A stretch of DNA of 64,000 nucleotides from Acidimicrobiales bacterium (lineage in GTDB: Bacteria > Actinomycetota > Acidimicrobiia > Acidimicrobiales > MedAcidi-G1): positions 32,636 to 96,635 of the forward strand of contig JAPKBH010000005.1 of NCBI GenBank assembly GCA_028823445.1, written 5' to 3'. Below are positions 8,984-17,222 of the stretch, in pieces; the first letter of the stretch is position 1; each line of letters begins with the position of its first letter. The notes below the pieces were generated by a model. That model saw only the letters and a program-made list of their open reading frames with translations, was not told the origin of the DNA and ran no database searches. The position numbers were made by a program, and so were the translations under genes.

Positions 8984-9007
8984 AAATAGTGACCAAGGTC
9001 ACTATTT
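8984..9007. promoter_or_regulatory. Perfect palindrome resembling a CRP/FNR-family operator upstream of the sigma factor
   Basis: AAATAGTGACC-AA-GGTCACTATTT; contains AGTGA-N6-TCACT, close to TGTGA-N6-TCACA; 115 bp before the sigma gene. Confidence 0.5.
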
Positions 9008-9121
9008 GGCGTTGTGGTCGGTGAGCGCATCGGTAAAGTGACGCTAGAGCAAAGTAGCCATGAGGGCGCTTTCGTCTATCAAGTCTGGTGTTGGCGGCAA
9101 CTTCACCGGGAGGAGATTTAG

Positions 9122-10057
9122 GTGGCGAAGAATCGGGTTGAACGAGACGAAGAAGACCTTGTACGGCTGTATCTCACCGATATTGGTCAATACCCACTGT
9201 TGACCAAAGAGGGCGAAGTGCGTCTGGCCCAGCAGATTGAAAAAGGCGTCGAGGCCCGCACCGAACTTGATGAAGCAAGCGGCATCACCCCCGCTCGCCG
9301 CCGTGAACTGCGACGCAATTTACAGCGAGGCGAAAAAGCAGAACGCACGTTTACCCAGTCCAACTTACGGTTGGTGGTTTCTATTGCCAAAAAATATCAA
9401 GCTTCCGGCTTACCTTTATTGGACCTCATCCAAGAAGGCAACTTAGGGCTCATGCACGCCGTAGAAAAGTTTGATTGGCGAAAAGGTTTCAAGTTCTCTA
9501 CTTACGCCACATGGTGGATTCGCCAAGCCATCACTCGCGGCATCGCCAACACCGGCCGCACTATTCGGCTTCCGGTGCACGCTGGTGACACGTTGGCCCG
9601 CCTCCAAAAAGCTCGTTCTCGCCTAGAAATCAAATTCGGTCGTACCGCTACTTTGTCTGAGTTGGCGGCCGAAGTTGAGATGCCCGAAGACAAGGTCACC
9701 GAAGCCTTGCGCTTTGCTGCCGAACCGTTGTCCTTGAGCGAACCATTGCGCGAAGACGGTGACGCTGAGTTGGGCGATGTGGTTGAAGATCGAGCGGCCG
9801 AATCTCCTTTTGAATCGGCGGCCACCTCGTTGTTGCCCGAAGAGATCAGCCGCTTGTTGGCTCCTCTCGATGAACGAGAGCGTGAGATCTTAAAACTCCG
9901 CTTTGGTTTAGACCGAGGCGAGCCCCGCACCCTTGAAGAAGTGGGCGACTATTTTGAACTTACCCGAGAACGCATTCGTCAGATCGAAGCTCGAGCAATG
10001 TCAAAGTTGCGTCACCCATCAAGTGACACCGGGGCACGCGACCTGTTGGCCATTTAG
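9122..10057 (+). CDS. RNA polymerase sigma-70 factor, primary/SigB-like (regions 1.2-4)
   Basis: DLVRLYLTDIGQYPLLTKEGEVRLAQQIEKG, NLRLVVSIAKKYQASGLPLLDLIQEGNLGLMHAVEKFDWRKGFKFSTYATWWIRQAITR, LEEVGDYFELTRERIRQIEARAMSKLRHP. Confidence 0.95.
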   Translation: MAKNRVERDEEDLVRLYLTDIGQYPLLTKEGEVRLAQQIEKGVEARTELDEASGITPARRRELRRNLQRGEKAERTFTQSNLRLVVSIAKKYQASGLPLLDLIQEGNLGLMHAVEKFDWRKGFKFSTYATWWIRQAITRGIANTGRTIRLPVHAGDTLARLQKARSRLEIKFGRTATLSELAAEVEMPEDKVTEALRFAAEPLSLSEPLREDGDAELGDVVEDRAAESPFESAATSLLPEEISRLLAPLDEREREILKLRFGLDRGEPRTLEEVGDYFELTRERIRQIEARAMSKLRHPSSDTGARDLLAI

Positions 10058-10078
10058 CCAAACAAAGTAAAAATTGTT

Positions 10079-10174
10079 TGGCGGAGGTGGACGGGAATCG
10101 AACCCGCCGGACGGGGGTCGCCCGTCCCGCCCGCTTTGAAGACGGGGGAGCCCACCAGGTACTCAGACACCTCC
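10079..10174 (-). tRNA. selC: tRNA-Sec (anticodon TCA)
   Basis: Reverse strand GGAGGTGTCTGAGTACCTGGTGGGCTCCCCCGTCTTCAAAGCGGGCGGGACGGGCGACCCCCGTCCGGCGGGTTCGATTCCCGTCCACCTCCGCCA: anticodon loop CTTCAAA, long variable arm GGACGGG/CCCGTCC, T arm CGGGTTCGATTCCCG, encoded CCA. Confidence 0.95.
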
Positions 10175-10254
10175 ACGCAGAACGTTACGGCCTAAAAACA
10201 GGAAAGGCCATCTTGGAGGAGCGGCCGTGGCATGGCCGGTCTATATTGATTCGT

Positions 10255-10329
10255 ATGAAAAAATTTGCCATGTTGGCTGCGTTAGCCGCACTGATCTCAA
10301 TAGCAGTAAAAAAGGTACGGTCTATTTAG
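10255..10329 (+). CDS. Possible 24-aa membrane microprotein
   Basis: ATG ORF MKKFAMLAALAALISIAVKKVRSI; resembles short actinobacterial DLW-39-type peptides in layout only. Confidence 0.3.
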   Translation: MKKFAMLAALAALISIAVKKVRSI

Positions 10330-10347
10330 TCGTATCGTTGGGGGTGG

Positions 10348-11133
10348 TCACCGCTTTTTTGGGCGGGTCATCCTGCGGATGAACAATCCGACACCGAGGA
10401 GACAACCGACGGTACCGAGGGCGGCCAGTAGATGACTGCGTTCAATGGGTATGCGTTGCCCAAGGGCTACCGGTCGAGCAAATTCTTGTATTTCCCATTC
10501 TCGTTGGGTGGCTTCTTTGCGGAGGGCCCGGTCGGGGTTAACCGCCACGGGGTTGCCTACCGTTTCTAGTAGTGGCAGGTCGGTAACGGAGTCGGAGTAG
10601 GCCCACGAGTTGGTGAGGTCGATACCTTTTTCTTCGGCTAGTTTTCTGATGGCTTCTGCTTTGCCGGGTCCTTGAGCGTAGAACTCCACCTCACCGGTGT
10701 AGCGCCCGTTGGCATCGATGGTGGCAGTGGTGGCAATAAATTCGTCGACACCGAGGTGGTTGGCGAGGGGTTGCACGATTTCTGCTGGTGAGGCGGAAAC
10801 CAAAACTAAGAGCCTTCCTTGTTCACGATGGTGGTTGAGGAGGTCTAACGCTTCGTCGTACACGATGGGTTCAATGACGTAGGTGAGGTGTTCGTTTACC
10901 AAACGGCGTAGGCCTTCTTGTTCCCACCCGGCGGCGAGTTTGAGGGCAGTGCGGCGGGCTCGGTCCATAGAGTTTTCGTCGGCGCCAAAGAAGCGAAAAA
11001 GTAGTTGCCCCCAAGCAGCGCGCAAAGCCATAGGGGCGCTGAGATAGCCAGCTTTGTGGAGGGCCGGGCCGTAGGCGGCAAGTGAAGCGCGGGCGATCAC
11101 TGTTTTGTCGAGATCAAAAAAAGCCGCTTCCAT
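10348..11133 (-). CDS. HAD-superfamily hydrolase, subfamily IB (SerB-like)
   Basis: AAFFDLDKTVIARAS, LVLVSASPAEIVQPLA, AYSDSVTDLPLLETVGNPVAVNPD HAD motifs; C-terminal TM. Confidence 0.9.
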   Translation of the reverse strand: MEAAFFDLDKTVIARASLAAYGPALHKAGYLSAPMALRAAWGQLLFRFFGADENSMDRARRTALKLAAGWEQEGLRRLVNEHLTYVIEPIVYDEALDLLNHHREQGRLLVLVSASPAEIVQPLANHLGVDEFIATTATIDANGRYTGEVEFYAQGPGKAEAIRKLAEEKGIDLTNSWAYSDSVTDLPLLETVGNPVAVNPDRALRKEATQREWEIQEFARPVALGQRIPIERSHLLAALGTVGCLLGVGLFIRRMTRPKKR

Positions 11134-11302
11134 AGTAAAACCTTACGCTACGGCGCACATTTTTACCGGTTGGTCTGGGCTGGTCTTTCCGGTAGTGTGC
11201 CCACACCGGTTGAGGGTGACCTTGTTCGGTTCTCGGCTTTGAGCCCGTTTGCTTTCCCCTTTTGTTGTCAACTTCCCTTTGACGATTTTTTCGGAAGGCT
11301 TG

Positions 11303-11968
11303 ATGATGTTGATGGTGTGCTGGTCGCTTAAAGGCGGCATGGGAACAACGGTGGTAGCAGCGGGGCTGGCTTTGTCTTCGGCTCGTGCAGGAAAACGTCC
11401 ATGGTTATTGGACCTCGATGGGGATCTCCCGTCGGTATTGGGTGTTGATGGTGCAGGCCCAGGTATGACCGATTGGTGTTCGGCCCTTGATGGTCCGGAA
11501 TGCGAAGCAATTGAGCAGTTAGCGACTGAGGTCTCAGAGATACGCCTGGTAGGTCGAGGCATGTCTTCTTGGGATGATGTAATTTCTGAGCGGATGAAAG
11601 AGATGGCCGAATATTTGGTTGGTCTTGATCAAACGGTGGTGGTGGATGCGGGCAATCTGTTTCGTTCGGGCCCACCGCAGGTACTCATCGACCCCTTGTT
11701 GGCGGCAGCAGACCGCTCAATTTTGGTTACCCGAGCGTGTTATTTAGCGTTGCGAAGGGTGCCGATACAAACCCACCGTCCTACGGAGGTGGCGCTCACC
11801 GTGGAGCCGGGCCGAGCCTTGGGGCGGGCCGATGTAGAACAGGTAGTGGGTGCTCCGGTCACCATGCGGGTGCTGACAGATCCGGCTATCGCTCGAGCGG
11901 TGGATTCTGGTTTACTGGCTCGCCGAACACCTCGGGTGTTGTTGCGTGGGGTAGGGGCGGCATCGTGA
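11303..11968 (+). CDS. TadZ/CpaE/Ssd-like P-loop ATPase of tad pilus locus
   Basis: CWSLKGGMGTTVVAAGLALSSARAG deviant Walker A; directly upstream of the TadA ATPase; start set at ATG 11303. Confidence 0.8.
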   Translation: MMLMVCWSLKGGMGTTVVAAGLALSSARAGKRPWLLDLDGDLPSVLGVDGAGPGMTDWCSALDGPECEAIEQLATEVSEIRLVGRGMSSWDDVISERMKEMAEYLVGLDQTVVVDAGNLFRSGPPQVLIDPLLAAADRSILVTRACYLALRRVPIQTHRPTEVALTVEPGRALGRADVEQVVGAPVTMRVLTDPAIARAVDSGLLARRTPRVLLRGVGAAS

Positions 11969-13086
11969 ATTCTTTGATCGCCGCTGTCCATGCCGAGGTT
12001 TTAGATCAACTAACCGGCGAGACAGGTCCGGAGGCCGAGGCATTGGTGGAGGCGCTCGTGCTGCGCCATAACCCTTTGTTAGGTCACGTGGCTCGCCAAA
12101 AAGTGGTGGATGCCGTGTTGGCTCGCATCACTGGGCTGGGGGCTTTGGAACCGTTGTTTGTGGATCCGCTCGTTTCGGAGGTCATGGTCAATGGCCCCGG
12201 CCAGGTTTTTGTCGAAAGAGAAGGCCAGTTAGAACGCACCGAGGTGCGTCTTGATGAAGCGGAGTTGGCTCGGTTGGTGGAGCGGGTGGTAGCGCCCACG
12301 GGTCGCCGGGTGGATCGGGCAAGCCCCTGGGTTGATGGCCGGTTGTTAGATGGGTCTCGCATCAATGTGGTGGTCCCGCCGATTGCGGTTGATGGGGCTT
12401 GTGTAACCATTCGCCGTTTTGGAAATCGACGGTTTTCTTTGGCTGAACTTGCTTCGCCTGAGGTGGCTTCGCTGCTGCAATCCATGGTGCAACAACGGGC
12501 CAACATTGTGGTGAGCGGTGCCACGGGGTCGGGTAAAACGACGTTGTTGGGTGCGTTGGCGGGGGTGATAGATAAAGGCGAACGGTTGGTGACCATTGAG
12601 GATGCGGCAGAGCTTTCGTTGGATGCCCCGCATGTGGTACGCCTTGAAGCTCGCCCCCCTAATTGTGAGGGGGTCGGCGAGGTCACCATTCGTGATTTGG
12701 TCAGAAACTCGTTGCGTATGCGCCCGGATCGCATTGTGGTGGGTGAGGTGCGTGGCCCAGAAGCTTTTGACATGTTGCAGGCCTTAAATACGGGCCACGA
12801 TGGTTCGTTGTCTACTTGCCATGCCAACAGCGCCGGCGATGCGTTGCGCCGCCTATCAACCATGGTCTTGCTGGCTGCTCCGGGGTTGTCGCCTACGGTG
12901 GCCGATGCTTTGGTGGCGGGCAGCGTAGATGTCATTGTGCAAATGGGCCGGGATGGAGCGCGCCGTTTGGTGACCGATGTTTTAGAGGTTCGACCTCCGG
13001 GCGAAGATGAGGCAACAAAAATGGTGGTGGCCGGTGGTGTAGTGGCCACTGATCTTGATTTGTTGGGTTACCGGTGGGGACGATGA
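11965..13086 (+). CDS. tadA: TadA/CpaF-type secretion ATPase
   Basis: GTG 11965 overlaps previous stop; MVNGPGQVFVEREGQLERTEVRLDE, VVSGATGSGKTTLLGALAGVI, RIVVGEVRGPEAFDMLQALNTGHDGSLSTCHANSAGDALRRL. Confidence 0.95.
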   Translation: MNSLIAAVHAEVLDQLTGETGPEAEALVEALVLRHNPLLGHVARQKVVDAVLARITGLGALEPLFVDPLVSEVMVNGPGQVFVEREGQLERTEVRLDEAELARLVERVVAPTGRRVDRASPWVDGRLLDGSRINVVVPPIAVDGACVTIRRFGNRRFSLAELASPEVASLLQSMVQQRANIVVSGATGSGKTTLLGALAGVIDKGERLVTIEDAAELSLDAPHVVRLEARPPNCEGVGEVTIRDLVRNSLRMRPDRIVVGEVRGPEAFDMLQALNTGHDGSLSTCHANSAGDALRRLSTMVLLAAPGLSPTVADALVAGSVDVIVQMGRDGARRLVTDVLEVRPPGEDEATKMVVAGGVVATDLDLLGYRWGR

Positions 13087-13790
13087 CTGCGGGATGGCTA
13101 GCGGCGGCCACGGTGGTGGCTTTCGCCGGGGCAAAGTTGCCAAGGATGGGACGCCGGCGTTTACCTGGTCAAAGCGACACGATGAGTCATTTGGTGACGG
13201 ATAGGGAAAACATTTTTTTGGTGGACCGGTTGGTCCAGCGTTTTCGTTTGTCGCCCCGAAGGTTCAACATGGCGTTACCGGGGGTACTCGATGAGATTGT
13301 GCGTTCGTTGTCTTCGGGGGCCACTTTGCCCGATGCGTTGAACGAGGCACAAACTACTGGGGGGCCGGTGGCTGAAGATTTAGCTTTGGTGGCGGCGGAC
13401 ATTAATGCGGGTGCCCCTTTGGGTGAGGCGTTGGAACGGTGGAGCACCCGACGCCCCGAAACTCATGTTGATTTGGTGGTGGCGGCGGTTGATTTGGCTT
13501 TGGTTTCGGGTGGTGAACCTGCTGATTTGTTGGCTGGAGTAGCGGAGGCTTTGCGTGACGAAGAGTCGGTTGCCGCCGAAGCCCGGGCGCTGGCTACCCA
13601 GGCTCGGGCTTCGGCTGGGGTGGTGGCGTTAGCTCCACTGGCTTTTGCGGTGTTGACGGCTCCGTTTCGTTCTGGGGGTCTTGTTGGGGCGGGAGCTGCG
13701 GGGTGGGTTCTTTTATTAGGGCTGGCCTTGGATGGGCTGGGTTTGTGGTGGATGTGGCGTATTACTTCTTTTTCTGGGGTGGTTCGGTGA
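13083..13790 (+). CDS. tadB: TadB-like type II secretion F-domain membrane protein
   Basis: LPGVLDEIVRSLSSGATLPDALNEA, ADLLAGVAEALRDEESVAAEARALATQARASAGVVALAP plus TM helices; ATG overlaps tadA stop. Confidence 0.85.
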   Translation: MTAGWLAAATVVAFAGAKLPRMGRRRLPGQSDTMSHLVTDRENIFLVDRLVQRFRLSPRRFNMALPGVLDEIVRSLSSGATLPDALNEAQTTGGPVAEDLALVAADINAGAPLGEALERWSTRRPETHVDLVVAAVDLALVSGGEPADLLAGVAEALRDEESVAAEARALATQARASAGVVALAPLAFAVLTAPFRSGGLVGAGAAGWVLLLGLALDGLGLWWMWRITSFSGVVR

Positions 13791-14551
13791 GTTTGGTATT
13801 TATTTTTTGGGTGTGTGGGGTGCTGGTACTGTGCGGACGCTTTCTTCGGCCAGCCCCGCTTCTTAAAAAAACGGGAAGCAATAAACCTTTGAGGGCTAAC
13901 CGGTTGGCGCAGTTGGGTGGCTGGTTGAGAAAAAAGGCGCAACGGCCGGCTTCGGTCCAAGCCGATTTGCGGTTAGGCCGGGCGGTGGTGGCCGGTGGTT
14001 TTTTGTTGCTGGTGCACCCGGTGGCCGCTTTAGCGGTCGGGGGGTTGGTGTGGCTGGCTCCGCTTTGGGTTAAGCGCCGGGTTCGCCGCCAACGAGAAGC
14101 TGCGGTGGCCGCTGATTTGCCTTGGTTGGCGGGTTTGATTCGTTTGGGGGTGGGGGCCGGGTTACCTATCGGCCAGGCTTTAACCGAGGCAGCCCAGCGA
14201 GGCAAAGGCCCGGCTTTTCAAGCGGCGTCGGAGGCCATGGATCGCACGGCCCGCGGGGAGCCTTTGGCTTTGGCGTTAGAGGGTTTGCGGAGTTCGTTGG
14301 GTGAACCGGGTCGCCCGTTGGTGGCGGCCTTGGTGGCGGCGGTGCGTTTGGGTGCTCCGGTGGGCCCAGCGTTAGATGCGGCGGCGGTGAACTTGCGGGC
14401 CCGGTCTCGGCGTCAGGCTGAGGTGCGGGCACGAAAAGTACCGGTGCAAATGTTGTTTCCGTTGGCTCTTTGTATTTTGCCGGCTTTTGTGTTGCTGTCG
14501 GTGGTGCCCATGGTGCTCGACGCTCTTGGCAACCTGGAGGTTGGTCTGTGA
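13787..14551 (+). CDS. tadC: TadC-like type II secretion F-domain membrane protein
   Basis: ADLPWLAGLIRLGVGAGLPIGQALTEAAQRG, RQAEVRARKVPVQMLFPLALCILPAFVLLSVVPMVL; GTG start overlaps tadB stop. Confidence 0.85.
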   Translation: MSLVFIFWVCGVLVLCGRFLRPAPLLKKTGSNKPLRANRLAQLGGWLRKKAQRPASVQADLRLGRAVVAGGFLLLVHPVAALAVGGLVWLAPLWVKRRVRRQREAAVAADLPWLAGLIRLGVGAGLPIGQALTEAAQRGKGPAFQAASEAMDRTARGEPLALALEGLRSSLGEPGRPLVAALVAAVRLGAPVGPALDAAAVNLRARSRRQAEVRARKVPVQMLFPLALCILPAFVLLSVVPMVLDALGNLEVGL

Positions 14552-14637
14552 TTTTTCTTCCCCTTCTCAAAAATTCTCTTCATGGGGGCTCTGGCTCCGC
14601 GTGACGAGAATTCAACTTTATGAAAGTAGGAAATACT

Positions 14638-14835
14638 ATGCGTTCACGTATTGTTCGCTGGCATTCAACCCTTTACACCCTTGATGATCGGGGGCAAACA
14701 ACCGCAGAGTATGTGTTGCTGATTTTAGGGGCGGCCACTATCGCTATTTTGGTTACCAGTTGGGCCACCGGTACCGGCAAGGTGACGCAACTTTTTGACA
14801 AGGTGCTTAACTCGCTGATTCGTAAGGTGGCGTAG
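14638..14835 (+). CDS. Flp-type pilin-like protein (DUF4244-like)
   Basis: DDRGQTTAEYVLLILGAATIAILVTSWATGTGKV; position after tadC. Confidence 0.8.
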   Translation: MRSRIVRWHSTLYTLDDRGQTTAEYVLLILGAATIAILVTSWATGTGKVTQLFDKVLNSLIRKVA

Positions 14836-15216
14836 TTGTTTAGCCACCGGCGTGTCTTAAAAAACGATGATGGTCAAGCCACCGCGGAGTTGGTGTTAGT
14901 GCTCCCGGTGGTGGTGCTTTTGGCTTTGTCGTTAGTGCAAGTGGGTTTGGTGGTGCGCAGCGCCATTTTGGTTGAGCATGCGGCGCGAGAAGGAGCGCGA
15001 GCCGCGGCGGTTGGCGAGTCATCTAGAAAGATTGAAAATGCGGTGATTGGCTCTACTGGTTTTTCTCCTGCTGCGGTTCGGGTGCAACGAAATTTCCGTG
15101 GTGATCGGGTCACCGTGGAGGTGTTTTATACCGATCCCACGGATGTCCCGATGATCGGAAACTTGTTTCCGGACATTGTGGTGAGTGGGTCAGCGACCAT
15201 GCGAAGAGAGACATGA
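14836..15216 (+). CDS. TadE-like pseudopilin
   Basis: DDGQATAELVLVLPVVVLLALSLVQVGLVVRSAILVEHAAREGARAAAVG. Confidence 0.85.
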   Translation: MFSHRRVLKNDDGQATAELVLVLPVVVLLALSLVQVGLVVRSAILVEHAAREGARAAAVGESSRKIENAVIGSTGFSPAAVRVQRNFRGDRVTVEVFYTDPTDVPMIGNLFPDIVVSGSATMRRET

Positions 15217-15323
15217 CCCCAGCGTGGGCCACGGGAGGTCTAGATTTGCAAGGTAAGACGAAGCGACAACAAAGGAGAGGGAAATGCAGCAAATAGTCCG
15301 CTGGGTTTTCTTACGTGGTGTCG

Positions 15324-15761
15324 ATGTCTTCTGACCAACCCATTGGCGTCGTGGAGTTAAGAATCCCTGCCCAAGCGGAATACTTGCAATTGGTGCGTTC
15401 GGTGGTGGGGGCGACTGTGTCTTGCCAACCGAGCGTGCCCCCTGACCGGGTAACTGACCTTCGTTTGGCTGTTTCAGAGGCAGCGACTAATGCCATTGAG
15501 GCCCATGGTGAGGCGTTAGTAAATGACCGGGTGACCATGCGTTGTCAACTCACCGAGGGCCAAATCATTTTAGAAATAACCGACCAAGGTGGGGGCTTTG
15601 ACCCGCAGAGTGTGCCCGACCTCCCCGAGGTTGAGGACGTTAAACGGCTTCAACACGAGTCGGGCATGGGCCTGTCGTTAATGCGTCATTTAACTGATGA
15701 GACAACGGTTCAAGTGGGGGAATCCGGCACAATTATTCGGTTGAAAATTAACTTTGATTGA
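15324..15761 (+). CDS. Anti-sigma regulatory factor / serine kinase-like ATP-binding protein (RsbW-like HATPase)
   Basis: VTDLRLAVSEAATNAIEAH, EITDQGGGFDPQS, HESGMGLSLMRHLTDE: N, G1 and G2 boxes. Confidence 0.9.
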   Translation: MSSDQPIGVVELRIPAQAEYLQLVRSVVGATVSCQPSVPPDRVTDLRLAVSEAATNAIEAHGEALVNDRVTMRCQLTEGQIILEITDQGGGFDPQSVPDLPEVEDVKRLQHESGMGLSLMRHLTDETTVQVGESGTIIRLKINFD

Positions 15762-15854
15762 CCTATGGATGAACACTGAATTTACCTAAAAGGTGGGACC
15801 GGGCTCGTTGACCACTACGGTCTCTTGCGCTCTCCACTCTACGAAAAAGACAAA

Positions 15855-17222
15855 ATGGCTGGAAAAACTACACCCTCATCCCTGACCTGGTTAGGGAGTG
15901 ATAATCGGTTGGCTCGAAGAGTGGGTCGCCCTATGCAACGTTTCTTAGGCATTGAGGCCGCTGGTGGCGTGCTGCTCATGGTGGCCACTGTGGTGGCCAT
16001 GGTGTGGGCTAATTCTCCTTGGTCAAGTAGTTACACGGATTTGTGGAACACCGAAATTAATTTGTCTTTGGGTAACTTGTTGACACTAGAACATCAAGGC
16101 CACCCGTTGACCTTGAGTCAGTTCGTGAACGATGTTTTGATGGTGATTTTTTTCTTCGTGGTGGGTTTGGAAATTAAACGCGAGTTGGTGATGGGTGAAC
16201 TCAGGGAGTTCCGTGCTGCCTTGTTGCCTGCCGCCGCTGCTTTGGGCGGGATGGTGGTGCCGGCGCTTGTTTACTTCGCTTTGAACAGTTCAGGTGATGC
16301 CTCGGCTGGGTGGGGTATACCGATGGCTACTGATATTGCTTTTGCTGTTGGGGTGCTTTCCTTGTTGGGTCCGCGTATCCCAACATCGTTAAAAATCTTT
16401 TTGTTGACGCTGGCCATTGTTGATGACATCGGGGCCATTTTGGTCATTGCTATTTTTTATACCGAAAAATTAGCTGCCGAATGGCTGCTACTGGCTTTTG
16501 CGGTAGCTGTGGTGGTGCGCTTGTTGACCAAGGCCCGCGTTTGGTACACCCCTATTTATGCGGTGTTGGGCACGGTGATGTGGTACGCCATTTTTGAGTC
16601 GGGGGTTCACGCCACCATCGCCGGAGTGGTCATGGGGCTTTTGGCTCCTGCGAAACCGTTAATCGAAGAAGACCATCACGTGGTGGCTTTTCAACGTTCC
16701 GGGGTGACCGACGTGGACGCTCATTCGTTGCGGCGTATGGCTTTTGAAATAAGCGAAACGGTGCCGGTCACCGAACGTTTAGAAAACCTGCTGCACCCTT
16801 TAACGGGTTTCATTATTTTGCCGCTTTTTGCGCTCGCTAATGCGGGCATTATTTTGAGCGTGGATTCCATTACTGCTGCCGCATCGTCCGGGATAACTTT
16901 GGGTGTTTCGTTGGGTTTGGTGGTCGGAAAAATTATTGGCGTGTCGGTGTTTACCTTGCTGGCCGTACGGTTTGGTTTATGTAGCCTTCCTGCCGGTGCT
17001 TCTTCTCGCCATGTGGTGGGGATAGCGGCCATGGCGGGGATTGGTTTCACGGTGTCGTTGTTTATTACTGGGCTGGCTTTTTCTGACCCGGTGTTGCAAG
17101 ACGAAGCGAAGATCGGCATTTTGGTGGCCTCCTTGGTGGCGGCTTTGTTGGGGGCGTTTATTTTGCGGGGCGCTCGACCGATGGTTGAACCCGTTATGCC
17201 AAGAGAAAATGAAGGTATTTAA
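15855..17222 (+). CDS. nhaA: Na+/H+ antiporter NhaA
   Basis: FFFVVGLEIKRELVMGELREFRAALLPAAAALGGMVVPALVY, PMATDIAFAVGVLSLLGPRIPTSLKIFLLTLAIVDDIGAILVIAIFYT. Confidence 0.95.
   Translation: MAGKTTPSSLTWLGSDNRLARRVGRPMQRFLGIEAAGGVLLMVATVVAMVWANSPWSSSYTDLWNTEINLSLGNLLTLEHQGHPLTLSQFVNDVLMVIFFFVVGLEIKRELVMGELREFRAALLPAAAALGGMVVPALVYFALNSSGDASAGWGIPMATDIAFAVGVLSLLGPRIPTSLKIFLLTLAIVDDIGAILVIAIFYTEKLAAEWLLLAFAVAVVVRLLTKARVWYTPIYAVLGTVMWYAIFESGVHATIAGVVMGLLAPAKPLIEEDHHVVAFQRSGVTDVDAHSLRRMAFEISETVPVTERLENLLHPLTGFIILPLFALANAGIILSVDSITAAASSGITLGVSLGLVVGKIIGVSVFTLLAVRFGLCSLPAGASSRHVVGIAAMAGIGFTVSLFITGLAFSDPVLQDEAKIGILVASLVAALLGAFILRGARPMVEPVMPRENEGI

Noticed and set aside
10078-10329. 83-aa ORF MAEVDGNRTRRTGV...
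   Set aside because: Its 5' two-fifths is the antisense of the tRNA-Sec gene; only the last 24 codons (10255-10329) are a conceivable micro-ORF.
12084-13049. 321-aa antisense ORF opposite tadA
   Set aside because: Low-complexity Ser/Thr/Arg/Pro composition typical of the antisense frame of a GC-rich gene; tadA on the opposite strand has clear motifs.
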